Below are positions 15,241 through 22,769 of a DNA stretch of 29,248 nucleotides, piece by piece. How positions within the stretch are numbered: position 1 is the stretch's first letter; each line of letters starts with the position of its first letter. The position numbers and the translations under genes are program-made. This stretch comes from JBGQDM01 sp041495845 (GTDB taxonomy: Bacteria; Acidobacteriota; Terriglobia; Terriglobales; Acidobacteriaceae), in assembly GCA_041495845.1 (NCBI GenBank), contig JBGQDM010000037.1, positions 1 through 29,248 of the forward strand, written 5' to 3'. Under the pieces are notes generated by a model. The model had not been told where the DNA came from. It searched no databases and was given only the letters and a program-made list of their open reading frames with translations.

Positions 15241-16158
15241 TTACCTTCCGCTCAGCACCGCTGCCGCCTGCAAGGACCGGAACAGGGCCGCGGTTTTCTC
15301 CAGCGGCAGGGCTTCGGCGCGCACTGCGGGCTTGATGCCACTTTCCTCCAGCGCGGCCTTGAGCGCGGCTTCCGGATAGCGGCCCCGCAGGTTGTTCCAC
15401 AACGTCTTGCGCTTCTGCGCAAAAATCAGTTTCAGGAAATTCGTAAACTCCTCGGGGCGCACGCCCAAGCGTTCGCTCTTCGCTTCCATGGTAAGCCGGA
15501 GCACGGCAGAATGCACCTTCGGCGGCGGATTGAACGATTCTGGCGGCAGCTCAAACAATTTCTCCACGCGCGCATGCAGCTGCGCTGTAGACGAGAGCAG
15601 GCCGTAGTCGCGGCTCCCGGGTTTCGCGGCAAGGCGGTCCGCCACTTCGCGCTGCACCATGATCACGACGCGGTCAAAGTAACGGGCAAAATCAAACAGG
15701 TGCAACAGAATCTCAGACGTCGCGTAATATGGCAGGTTGCCCACCAGGTGCACGCGCGGGAACTCCACCTTCAGGCCCGGTCGCGCCAGGCCAGGCCGCG
15801 GCGCGAACAGCGTGTCGAAATCCACCGAGAGAATATCCGCCTCGATCACCTCAACGTGACGCTCGGTGGCAAACTCCATGCTCAACTGGGCGGCCAGCAC
15901 GCGGTCGAGTTCAATGGCGATCAGTCGCTGCGCACGCTTCGCCAAAAGGCGTGTGAGCGTGCCCGGCCCGGGGCCAATCTCCAGCACGGTACGCGCGGAG
16001 ATGTCGCCCAGCGCGGCCACAATCTTGCCGACAGCCTCGTCGTCACGCAGAAAGTGCTGTCCCAGTTTGGGGCGCGACCTGGGCACCGGTGCTTTCTTCA
16101 CATTGACCCTCTTTCCGCGAGGCGCATACACTGGGCCTGCAACTTTGCCCATCATCAT
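15241..16158 (-). CDS. rsmA: 16S rRNA (adenine1518-N6/adenine1519-N6)-dimethyltransferase RsmA
   Basis: A 305-residue SAM-dependent methyltransferase that dimethylates two adjacent adenines near the 3' end of 16S rRNA during 30S maturation. It shows KLGQHFLRD (31-39), the SAM motif EIGPGPGTLT (60-69), the acidic IELD motif, the NLPYY catalytic motif IV and the C-terminal domain with FNPPPKVHSAVLRL. The frame stays open to 16278, but that would overlap the divergent glycogen synthase. I choose the first of three consecutive ATG codons at 16158; 16155 and 16152 are equally possible. The first 30 residues are lysine-rich and variable. It leads a likely two-gene unit with the Memo gene. Confidence 0.93.
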   Translation of the reverse strand: MMMGKVAGPVYAPRGKRVNVKKAPVPRSRPKLGQHFLRDDEAVGKIVAALGDISARTVLEIGPGPGTLTRLLAKRAQRLIAIELDRVLAAQLSMEFATERHVEVIEADILSVDFDTLFAPRPGLARPGLKVEFPRVHLVGNLPYYATSEILLHLFDFARYFDRVVIMVQREVADRLAAKPGSRDYGLLSSTAQLHARVEKLFELPPESFNPPPKVHSAVLRLTMEAKSERLGVRPEEFTNFLKLIFAQKRKTLWNNLRGRYPEAALKAALEESGIKPAVRAEALPLEKTAALFRSLQAAAVLSGR

Positions 16159-16195
16159 AGCCTGAGCTCGTGAAACCCGCCGGGAGGAATCGCCG

Positions 16196-17653
16196 ATGCA
16201 CATTGCCTTCGCAGCGCCGGAGTGTGTGCCCTTTGCCAAGACAGGCGGCCTCGCAGACGTCGTCGGCGCGCTGCCCAAAGCCCTGGCCGCCGCCGGACAT
16301 CAGGTCAGCTTGTACCTCCCACGGTACCGGCAGGCCCGCCTGACCGAGGCCAAGACCGTAGCCAGCAGCCTCACCATTCCCTTTGATGACCAGTACCGCT
16401 TTTGCTCGCTGCTGACCACCGGCAACCAGGGCGGCGTGACCACCTACTTCGTAGACTACCCGCCGTTTTTCGATCGCGAGGCGTTGTATGGAACTTCCAG
16501 CGGCGACTATCCCGACAACGCGGAACGCTTCGCGCTTTTCAGCCGCGCCGTGCTCGAAGCGTCCAAGATTGTGGGCGTGCCGCAGGTCTTCCACTGCCAC
16601 GACTGGCAGACCGCGCTCATCCCGGTGCTCTTGCGCTCGCTCTACGCCGAAGACCCGGCGTTTGCGGATGCCGCCACCGTGTTCACCATCCACAACGTGG
16701 GTTATCAGGGACTCTTCCCCGCAGACATTCTTGCCCTGCTGCAACTGCCCTGGGACCTGTTCACCGTTTCCCGTATGGAATTTTTCGGGCAGGTGAATTT
16801 GCTCAAAGGCGCCATCGTCTACGCCGACTACGTGACCACGGTCAGCCGCAAATATTCCCAGGAAATTCAGACCGCGGAATACGGCTTCGGCCTCGAAGGT
16901 GTGTTGCGCGGCCGCGCCAGCACGGTGACCGGCATCCTAAACGGCGTGGACTATGCCGAGTGGAGTCCGCAGACCGACAAATTCACGGTGACACGTTTCT
17001 CCTCCGGCGACCTCACCGGCAAGCAGCGCTGCAAACGGGATCTGCTGGCGGCGTTTGGCTTGGAGAGCGCTGACCAGCGGCTGCCAGTGATTGGCATCGT
17101 TTCGCGCTTCGCCGCGCAGAAGGGTTTCGACCTGATCGCGCAGATCGCCGACCGGCTGGCGCGCGAAGAAGTGATCCTGGTGGCGCTCGGCACCGGCGAA
17201 CGCGACTACGAAGAAATGTTCCGGCGGCTGAACAAGCTGTTCCCCAACAAAATCGCGGTGAGGATCGCGTATGACAACGCGCTGGCCCACAAAGTGGAAG
17301 CCGGCGCCGATATGTTCCTAATGCCGTCGCGCTACGAACCCTGCGGCCTGAGCCAGATTTACAGCCTTCACTACGGCACGGTACCGATCGTGCGGGCCAC
17401 CGGCGGCCTCGACGACACGGTCGAGACCTGGGATGCGCGCACCGGCAAAGGCACCGGCTTCAAATTCACCGAGTACAACGGCGAGGCGCTGCTGGATTGC
17501 ATCAAGCGCGCGCTGACCGCCTACCGCGACCAGGCGTCCTGGGAAGTGCTGATGCGCAATGGCATGAGCAAAGATTTTTCGTGGAGCGCCTCCGCGCGCG
17601 AGTACGGCAAGATATATGAGCGGGTGCGGCAGATGCGGGCGGCCGGGGGGTAG
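16196..17653 (+). CDS. glgA: glycogen (starch) synthase, ADP-glucose type
   Basis: A 485-residue GT5 glycosyltransferase that adds glucose from ADP-glucose to a growing alpha-1,4-glucan in the cytoplasm. The N-terminal KTGGLADVVGALP (15-27) binds ADP-glucose, and the C-terminal motif PSRYEPCGLSQ carries Glu381 of the E-x7-E type active site. The following YGTVPIVRATGGLDDTV is equally typical. Length matches bacterial GlgA. The ATG at 16196 is preceded by GGGAGGAA (16181-16188). It is divergent from rsmA with only 37 bases between starts, so their promoters must overlap or lie within the neighbouring reading frames. No other glycogen genes are adjacent. Confidence 0.95.
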   Translation: MHIAFAAPECVPFAKTGGLADVVGALPKALAAAGHQVSLYLPRYRQARLTEAKTVASSLTIPFDDQYRFCSLLTTGNQGGVTTYFVDYPPFFDREALYGTSSGDYPDNAERFALFSRAVLEASKIVGVPQVFHCHDWQTALIPVLLRSLYAEDPAFADAATVFTIHNVGYQGLFPADILALLQLPWDLFTVSRMEFFGQVNLLKGAIVYADYVTTVSRKYSQEIQTAEYGFGLEGVLRGRASTVTGILNGVDYAEWSPQTDKFTVTRFSSGDLTGKQRCKRDLLAAFGLESADQRLPVIGIVSRFAAQKGFDLIAQIADRLAREEVILVALGTGERDYEEMFRRLNKLFPNKIAVRIAYDNALAHKVEAGADMFLMPSRYEPCGLSQIYSLHYGTVPIVRATGGLDDTVETWDARTGKGTGFKFTEYNGEALLDCIKRALTAYRDQASWEVLMRNGMSKDFSWSASAREYGKIYERVRQMRAAGG

Positions 17654-17693
17654 GGACGCTCCTGCGCGTATTTGGAAATCAGAGAGGATCGAA

Positions 17694-18158
17694 ATGGACA
17701 TTGTCGCGCGGCTCGAAGCGGCGAGGAATCAAACGCTGCGTTACTTTGACTTGAGCGACGAGCAACTCGACCGAAATTACGCACCAGGCAAGTGGTCGGT
17801 CCGGTTCATCTTGCATCACCTCGCTGATGCGGAGACAGTTTTATTCGAACGAATCCGCCGCGTCCTCAGCGAACCCAGACAAGTGCTCTGGGCGTTTGAT
17901 CAGGCTGCGTGGGCAACCGGACTCGACTACGCACGGCTGCCGCTCGATCTCTCTCGGCGAATCTACGACGCCGTCCGCGCTGGGACCATCTATCAGGCTG
18001 GTCTGCACTATGACAGAGATGGCCACCGTGAGTTCGTCCACAGCGAAACGGGCGTTCGGACCCTGAAGGCCGAATTCGACAAGGTCGCTTCCCATAACGA
18101 GCACCATCTTGAACAGATTGAATTGGCATTGAAGGGGTTCGGAGCATCACGCCCCTAG
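17694..18158 (+). CDS. DinB-like family protein
   Basis: A 154-residue four-helix-bundle protein. The first helix region ends with GKWSVRFILHHLADAE (His41/His42), and the last has VASHNEHHLEQIELAL (His134, His138). Such a histidine triad binds a metal in DinB/YfiT-like proteins, some of which are thiol-dependent (bacillithiol) transferases. That is of interest given the YpdA-like reductase at 5.2-6.3 kb, but a link is only inference. The ATG at 17694 has AGAGAGGA upstream; an earlier in-frame start would overlap the glycogen synthase end. Its codon use looks a little less GC-rich than glgA. Confidence 0.85.
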   Translation: MDIVARLEAARNQTLRYFDLSDEQLDRNYAPGKWSVRFILHHLADAETVLFERIRRVLSEPRQVLWAFDQAAWATGLDYARLPLDLSRRIYDAVRAGTIYQAGLHYDRDGHREFVHSETGVRTLKAEFDKVASHNEHHLEQIELALKGFGASRP

Positions 18159-18415
18159 CGTTCCGCGCGCTGCGTCCCCGTGGAAGAGCGGCCCTTCAGG
18201 GCAGCGCTTGCGCGACCGCACCACCACACTGGGGGTGCCCCACATCTCGCTTTTTGAGATGTGGGAGGCAAAATGCTCGCACTACGAGACTCCACTCCGG
18301 CGTGCGGTCGTGGCAGCAACCGGTGATACGCGTGGGCCACCCGCCTCTGACGAGCATGCCTGTTGGCTGCTGCGTGGATCGGTGAGATCATGGGGCGGCG
18401 TCAGGAGGCTACAAA
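18159..18415. other. intergenic region with palindromic repeats
   Basis: No supported gene. It contains the 41-base hairpin repeat at 18231-18271 and the phrase GTGGGCCACCCGCC (around 18330-18343). Variants of that phrase also occur near 18708 and 22130. It looks like a collection point for short dispersed repeats. Confidence 0.5.
18231..18271. repeat. palindromic hairpin repeat, copy 1 of 2
   Basis: A 41-base element with perfect 10-base arms CCCACATCTC and GAGATGTGGG around a short T-rich loop, flanked by GGGGGTG and AGGCAA. The copy at 21979-22019 differs at two positions, both in the loop. It has the form of a REP/MITE-like intergenic palindrome. Confidence 0.8.
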
Positions 18416-18499
18416 ATGACGGTGCTGCGCGTGGTTGAAATCGTAATAATCGTGCTTGTGATCTACGCGGCGGTTCGATTTTTCAATAAAAGAGGATAG
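18416..18499 (+). CDS. 27-residue single-span membrane microprotein
   Basis: The reading frame MTVLRVVEIVIIVLVIYAAV..FFNKRG encodes a 27-residue protein made of one hydrophobic helix (about residues 5-23) and a basic C-terminal tail (KRG), giving a likely N-out/C-in orientation. It was judged real because an ideal AGGAGG ribosome site (18402-18407) precedes the ATG by eight bases, and because every residue fits a membrane helix. The family is not recognised. It could be a regulatory microprotein or a toxin-like peptide. It lies alone between repeat-rich segments; no neighbour with an obvious partner role is close. Confidence 0.5.
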   Translation: MTVLRVVEIVIIVLVIYAAVRFFNKRG

Positions 18500-18591
18500 G
18501 CTCACGCGGTTGGCGGTCGGTCCTTCGGGAAGTTTTTCTCCTCGTGGTCGAAACAGCATCGGCTCACGCTTCACTTGATTTCAGGATCGGC

Positions 18592-18622
18592 GGGCGGCCC
18601 ACCCCTAGATTTTGACTTCAGC
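18592..18622. repeat. dispersed repeat GGGyGGCCCACC...TTGACTTC, copy 1
   Basis: A 31-base segment related to 25470-25501 (same GGGyGGCCCACC head and TTGACTTCrGC tail, with several substitutions and one indel). It lies in the 241-base gap 18500-18740, which otherwise shows nothing coding. Confidence 0.4.
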
Positions 18623-18740
18623 GCGCACCACCTGAACCCAGGAACCGGTGATCAAGTGCAGGTGATGATCGCGAAGTGCGGCGGCGCATGCGAGAATCAG
18701 AATCACGCGTGGGTCACCCGCCCATTGTTTCGGAGGGATT

Positions 18741-19484
18741 ATGGCAACCGGGGTCATCCGCCCGAACAGTCAGCGTTTTGAAAATCTGTTTTTTTCAGGC
18801 ATGGCTGTGGTGATTCTTGTCTCCGTTTTTGTGGGCTTCGCCCACAGCTATTATCTCGCCGGGCTGTTCAAGGCTCCACTGCCCAACCTGCTCGTTCACA
18901 TCCACGGCGTGGTGTTCACCTCCTGGATTCTTTTGCTCATCGCTCAAACCTCGCTGGTTTCCGCTGGCCGCGTGGATGTGCATCGCCGCCTGGGGGTCTT
19001 GGGATTTGGTTTGGCATGTCTGCTCGTCATCCTCGGCGTGCTGGTGGCCACCGGAGCAATGGTCAGGTTCTATGAGCCCGGTGATCCGGGAGTGCCCGGG
19101 CGAGCGTTTTACGCCATCCCCCTGGCCGACATGCTGATGTTTTCCACCTTGGTTTACTTCGCCTTCCGCAACCGCTTCAATCCTCCGGCGCACAAACGGC
19201 TGATCCTGATCGCTACGTTGTCGATTATGGACGCGGCCTTTGACCGCTGGCCCATGCATCTGCCGTGGTGGAATTTCCGCGTGACCCCTCTGTTGTGCTG
19301 CTACCCGTTGCTGTTGCTGCTGATGGCCTACGACAAGTGGTCCACCAGCAAGGTTCAGCGTGCCACGCTCTGGGCCAGCGGGTTCCTGGTCGTGGTGCAG
19401 ACCGGGAGGATTTTTATCGGGCGAACCGCCGCCTGGCAGAGTTTTGCCACGTGGATCTATACGCACGCGCGGTCTTTCTACTAA
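18741..19484 (+). CDS. multi-span membrane protein (DUF2306-like)
   Basis: A 247-residue membrane protein with about six to seven hydrophobic segments. Conserved-looking histidines at membrane faces, HIHGVVFTSW, RVDVHRRLGVLGF and NPPAHKRLI, recall DUF2306-type and related small cytochrome-like membrane proteins, where such histidines could bind haem; this is inference. No catalytic domain is attached. The ATG at 18741 is preceded by GGAGGGATT. It converges on the AAA_14 ATPase gene with a 30-base gap lacking a clear terminator. Confidence 0.75.
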   Translation: MATGVIRPNSQRFENLFFSGMAVVILVSVFVGFAHSYYLAGLFKAPLPNLLVHIHGVVFTSWILLLIAQTSLVSAGRVDVHRRLGVLGFGLACLLVILGVLVATGAMVRFYEPGDPGVPGRAFYAIPLADMLMFSTLVYFAFRNRFNPPAHKRLILIATLSIMDAAFDRWPMHLPWWNFRVTPLLCCYPLLLLLMAYDKWSTSKVQRATLWASGFLVVVQTGRIFIGRTAAWQSFATWIYTHARSFY

Positions 19485-19514
19485 AGGCCAAACCAACGAA
19501 CTGGCGCGTTCGGT

Positions 19515-20654
19515 TCACTCCCGCACCCTTGCCGCCAGCGCACCCAGGCCCTCAAACCGTACCGTGATCGCCCCATAGTTGCGGCGGTACGCCCGTTCCA
19601 CATCTTCCGCCACCACCACGTTGTCCCCTTCCGGGTATTGCCGCCGGAAGGCTTGCAGATTGGTGGCATCAAAATTTGCCGCGGACCACTTACACTCCAC
19701 CGCCAGCGGTTGACTCCGCCGCCCCGCCAGAACAAAGTCTACCTCGTGTCCACGCTTGTCCCGCCAGTAGAAGACTTCCCGGTCCTGCCGCTGCGCCATG
19801 ATCTCGTTCAGCACAAAGTGTTCCCAGAGTACGCCCAGGTCTTCGCCACGCAATGTCTGCCAGCCGTGGTAGTAGCAAACAAAGCCGGTGTCGAAGCCAT
19901 ACACCTTGGGCGCGGCAATGATCTCTGACGGGCGGTGGCTGTTGAACGGCCGGATGATGTGGGCCACAAAGGTGGCTTCCAACGCCTTCAGATAGTTTCC
20001 GAGCGTCGTCCGGCTCACCTCGCACGGTCCCGCAAAACGGGTCGCTTCGAATACTCCCCCGCTGTGACTCAGAACCAGTTCGGTGAATTTCTGGAACGAA
20101 CTGCGGCGTTCCAGCCGAAACAGCTCTTGGATGTCCTTGGCCCAATACCCGTCCATCCACTCCTGGAAATCGCGCTCGGGCAGAGCGTCGGCCAAAAAGA
20201 ATGGTGGCAGCCCGCCGCGCAGCAACCGGTACCGGAGATCGGGACGCTGGGCGTCCGCCAAATCGCTCAGACACATCGGAGTCAGCCAGACCGTGCGCTT
20301 GCGTCCCGCCAGGGTGTCCTTGAACTTGGCGGAGGCCCCCAGGGTGGACGAGCCGGTGGCCAGCACCCGGATTTTAGGATAGTGGTCAGCCGCGATCTTC
20401 AATAGTTCGGAAGGATTCGGCAGGCGGTGGATTTCATCCAGCACAATCCGCTGGCTGCCAAAGCCATCGAGGAAGGCCTGCGGGTCCTCCATCATTCGAC
20501 GCACCCGGGGCAGCTCGCAATCAAAGTACTCGATGTCGGGAAGGCTCTGGCACAAATATGTCTTGCCGGCTCGCCGCACCCCGGCCAGCCACAGCACCCG
20601 ACGCTCTTCCCAGGCCCCCTCGAGCCGTTCTTGCCAAAATCGCCGCTGTACCAT
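19515..20654 (-). CDS. AAA_14 ATPase with C-terminal DUF4143 domain
   Basis: A 379-residue protein. The P-loop is GVRRAGKT (25-32) and the Walker B IVLDEIHRL (70-78, Asp73 Glu74); sensor-like LATGSS follows at 98-103. The C-terminal DUF4143 part carries a PD-(D/E)XK-like pattern: HEVDFVL (Asp306) and LAVECKW (Glu320, Lys322). Such two-domain proteins are widespread, often sporadic and horizontally moved; their function is not established, and nuclease activity is inferred only from the motif. The start is ATG 20654; TTG two codons upstream is also possible. No ribosome site is visible. Instead the start sits inside a 65-base palindrome (20647-20711), and the upstream part is AT-richer than the surroundings. 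Confidence 0.88.
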   Translation of the reverse strand: MVQRRFWQERLEGAWEERRVLWLAGVRRAGKTYLCQSLPDIEYFDCELPRVRRMMEDPQAFLDGFGSQRIVLDEIHRLPNPSELLKIAADHYPKIRVLATGSSTLGASAKFKDTLAGRKRTVWLTPMCLSDLADAQRPDLRYRLLRGGLPPFFLADALPERDFQEWMDGYWAKDIQELFRLERRSSFQKFTELVLSHSGGVFEATRFAGPCEVSRTTLGNYLKALEATFVAHIIRPFNSHRPSEIIAAPKVYGFDTGFVCYYHGWQTLRGEDLGVLWEHFVLNEIMAQRQDREVFYWRDKRGHEVDFVLAGRRSQPLAVECKWSAANFDATNLQAFRRQYPEGDNVVVAEDVERAYRRNYGAITVRFEGLGALAARVRE

Positions 20655-20711
20655 ACGCAACTATGATTGCATATAGTGACACTAAACGCAATCCTAGTTG
20701 TGTTTGGTACA
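20647..20711. promoter_or_regulatory. 65-base near-perfect palindrome over the ATPase start codon
   Basis: Two 32-base arms (20647-20678 and 20680-20711) centred on base 20679 agree at 27 of 32 positions. The inner core TAGTG-A-CACTA is perfect. It includes the ATPase start codon and first codons. It could be an autoregulatory operator, a very stable mRNA hairpin over the start, or the footprint of an inverted duplication. No -10/-35 pair is certain inside it. Confidence 0.8.
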
Positions 20712-20743
20712 TTGCAGCCTGTAAGCCGGCTTGCCCGCAAAGG

Positions 20744-20767
20744 GTTCAATTCGTCAATTTGCCTTTG
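20744..20767. repeat. 24-base direct repeat, copy 1
   Basis: Begins GTTCAATTCGTCAATTTG and ends with CTTTG. It spans the last codons and stop of the zinc hydrolase gene. A second copy in the same orientation (22079-22102) differs at one base and lies beyond the gene's 5' end, so the pair brackets the gene. Confidence 0.75.
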
Positions 20768-21836
20768 TGGCCGGCACGCCGAGGTCAACGATGTTGTCGC
20801 CTTTTTTTAGCGACGGCACGGCATTGACGTGAAGCACGATGCCGGATACAGGCGCGCGGGGCTCGGCGATGACTTTGCCGACGTAGTCGGTGATGGTGCC
20901 GAGCTTCATACCGACCGAGACGTAGCTGCCGCGCTTCACCAGCGGGTACCAGATGCCGGCGACATCCTTGGTGGTAAAGCCGGATTCTGGGGTGAATGCG
21001 ACTACGTCGACTAATCTTTCGATCCACACGGGATTCTCGATGGCGTGAGGTTCGCCCGGCAGCATCTTGAGGGCACGCATGGTGCTGAGGGTGCCGTTAA
21101 CGAGGAGGGCGACGTCGTCGGAATCGACGGTCCCCGCGTAGCCAGCTTCGACCACGATGGCGGGCTTGCCGCGGACGGAGGCGGTGTTATCCAGGTAGCG
21201 CGTGGCGGCGGGGTCGCTGGGGCGCTCGCGCCAGATGATGATGTGATCGAGGCCGAAAGCGAGCACCATTTCCTTGGAGGTGCGGTCCTGGGCTTCGCGG
21301 CCGGTGGGACCCCAGTAGGCATAAGGGCGGAGGCTTTCGTCGAGGTCGCCGCCGTGGTAGTCGATGAGGTAGTCGCAGCGGTCGACGATTTCCTTGGTGA
21401 TGAGGTACGACGCGCGCTCGGTTTGCGTGCCGTCGACTTTGCCCGGGTAGAAGCGGTTCATGCTCTTGTTGTCGATGGGATTGACGTGGGGGACTTTTTG
21501 CTCGAAGGACTGGATGTTGATGAGCGGGACGAGGATCACGGTGCCGGTGATCTGGGCGGGGTCGAGCGCGGCAATAAGTTTTTCGATGGCGATGATAGAG
21601 GCGTATTCGGTGCCATGAGCCCCGGAAACCAGCGCCAGGATTTTCCCCGGCTTGGCCCCGTTCACCACCACCACGGGGATGCTGGTGGCGGCGTCAACGC
21701 CCGCGGGCACTTCCAGCGTTCCGGCTGATTTCTCGCCGGGGCCAGCCGAAGCGCTGCCAACGGTGAATCGCGATTGCGCACTCGCAAGAACAGCAGCCAG
21801 CAGCAGGACTGTGATGATGCAAAGACGATTGCGCAT
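20754..21836 (-). CDS. secreted M14/AstE-AspA-like zinc hydrolase
   Basis: A 360-residue protein. Residues 1-20 are a signal peptide (IITVLLLAAVLASA) before QSRF. Zinc ligands typical of the succinylglutamate desuccinylase/aspartoacylase (M14) group are visible: GAHGTE (His74, Glu77) and DYHGG (His161), with the catalytic Glu230 in VVEAGY. MNRFYPG (126-132) gives the substrate-binding asparagine/arginine pair. The C-terminal 80 residues resemble the beta-barrel/lipoyl-like domain of that family (GTITDYVGKVIAEPRAPVSGIVL). It probably removes an acyl or amino-acid group outside the cytoplasm; the substrate is unknown. The start is ATG 21836, with GAGAGGG upstream; the frame is open further, to 22019, through repeat sequence and should be trimmed. 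Confidence 0.88.
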   Translation of the reverse strand: MRNRLCIITVLLLAAVLASAQSRFTVGSASAGPGEKSAGTLEVPAGVDAATSIPVVVVNGAKPGKILALVSGAHGTEYASIIAIEKLIAALDPAQITGTVILVPLINIQSFEQKVPHVNPIDNKSMNRFYPGKVDGTQTERASYLITKEIVDRCDYLIDYHGGDLDESLRPYAYWGPTGREAQDRTSKEMVLAFGLDHIIIWRERPSDPAATRYLDNTASVRGKPAIVVEAGYAGTVDSDDVALLVNGTLSTMRALKMLPGEPHAIENPVWIERLVDVVAFTPESGFTTKDVAGIWYPLVKRGSYVSVGMKLGTITDYVGKVIAEPRAPVSGIVLHVNAVPSLKKGDNIVDLGVPATKAN

Positions 21837-21911
21837 GGCGACCCTCTCAGAACGCAGGGAGCCTAGCACGCGGAAGCTGAATCGGACAAGGTAAAGAGAA
21901 AGAGGAGGACG

Positions 21912-21954
21912 TTCTGCAATCTGCAATCGCTTCTGACTTCTGCAATCTGCAATC
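21912..21954. repeat. two tandem-spaced copies of a 17-base repeat
   Basis: TTCTGCAATCTGCAATC occurs exactly at 21912-21928 and 21938-21954, and again at 22853-22869. Each is itself built from the seven-base unit TGCAATC. The array is too short and irregular for CRISPR. Confidence 0.75.
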
Positions 21955-21978
21955 GGTTTTGCTGGCATCACCACCCCC

Positions 21979-22019
21979 GGGGGTGCCCCACATCTCGTTC
22001 TTTGAGATGTGGGAGGCAA
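21979..22019. repeat. palindromic hairpin repeat, copy 2 of 2
   Basis: Same 10-base arms as the copy at 18231-18271 (CCCACATCTC/GAGATGTGGG) with the same GGGGGTG and AGGCAA flanks; two loop differences. Confidence 0.8.
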
Positions 22020-22031
22020 TGGCCCGTGTGG

Positions 22032-22051
22032 CGCGGGCGCCCTCGCCCGCG
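22032..22051. repeat. GC hairpin CGCGGGCG-CCCT-CGCCCGCG
   Basis: A perfect eight-pair stem with a four-base loop, followed by TGGTCTTGAC. No T tract follows, so it is more likely an intergenic palindrome than a terminator. Confidence 0.55.
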
Positions 22052-22078
22052 TGGTCTTGACTCTGCCGGTTTGCGGTG

Positions 22079-22102
22079 TTCAATTCGTCAATTTGTCTTT
22101 GC
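22079..22102. repeat. 24-base direct repeat, copy 2
   Basis: One-base variant of 20744-20767 in the same orientation, about 1.3 kb away, on the other side of the zinc hydrolase gene. Confidence 0.75.
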
Positions 22103-22259
22103 CTCTCCGCTTAAGCAAAGCTTGGACGGGCCACCCGCCAGCGGCGGGCGCATCACATGACCCACGTTCTCGTATCACTGACTCTCCCGTCGCAGCAGCG
22201 TACTAATAACCCGTCCTTTCTGTGTACAAAAACAACCGCCCCCAAGATTAGGAGGAGCC

Positions 22260-22769
22260 ATGATTCGCCGTCTTTTGTCTGGCTTCGTTGTTCTCTTTGC
22301 GGTTAGCGGATTTGCCCAGGAACAGGAAAACCCCGCGAGCAAGCCCAGTACTCCAGAATCTGCGGCTGTGAAAGAATCGAAGCCGGCTGATTCTGCGCCG
22401 CAGATCGCTTATTTGCATGTCTACCGTCATCGCCGGTATGTGGGCTCAGGCCTGGCCCCAACCATCTCCGTGGACCTCACCAAGGTGGCTCGCGTCGGCA
22501 ACGGACGCCGCTTCACCGCACGCCTCCAGCCTGGAACCCATACGGTACGTTCCGACGACAAGTCATCTGCGGTCACGATCGACGCCAAGGCTGGGGAGCA
22601 TTACTACGTCCGCATCGACGAGGAGGCTGGTTTCTGGAAAGGACACGGCAGAATGACGCTGCTGATGCCCGACCAGGGCAAAGCGGAGTATCCGATGCAA
22701 AAGCCAGTGGAAGACGACCGTCGCTTCGCCAAGGACATGCTCGAAGTGGAAGCAGATCCAGGGCACTAG
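22260..22769 (+). CDS. secreted DUF2846-like protein
   Basis: A 169-residue protein. A signal peptide (MIRRLLSGFVVLFAVSGFAQ) and a charged linker are followed by a small beta domain. It reads AYLHVYRHRRYVGSG, then RRFTARLQPGTHTVRSDDKS, then GEHYYVRIDEEAGFWKG. The pattern (Y-x-Y-R near the start, L-x-P-G-x-H, then G-x-x-Y-Y-V) matches DUF2846, whose role is unknown and which is often found in lipoproteins; no lipobox cysteine is present here. The ATG at 22260 has an excellent AGGAGGA site. It is unlinked to its neighbours, which are separated by repeat-rich gaps. Confidence 0.78.
   Translation: MIRRLLSGFVVLFAVSGFAQEQENPASKPSTPESAAVKESKPADSAPQIAYLHVYRHRRYVGSGLAPTISVDLTKVARVGNGRRFTARLQPGTHTVRSDDKSSAVTIDAKAGEHYYVRIDEEAGFWKGHGRMTLLMPDQGKAEYPMQKPVEDDRRFAKDMLEVEADPGH

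Larger units (their letters stand above)
21837..22259. other. repeat-rich intergenic region
   Basis: A 423-base gap without a supported gene. It holds a possible minus-strand promoter for the zinc hydrolase (TTGTCC at 21884-21889 and TGC-TAGGCT at 21860-21868, 18-base spacer), two copies of TTCTGCAATCTGCAATC, hairpin repeat copy 2, an eight-pair GC hairpin (22032-22051) and the second 24-base direct repeat. Confidence 0.6.

Noticed and set aside
20754..22019. Long form (421 codons) of the zinc hydrolase
   Set aside because: The extra 61 codons run through the hairpin repeat and 17-mer repeats, and would bury the signal peptide; the ATG at 21836 has its own ribosome site.
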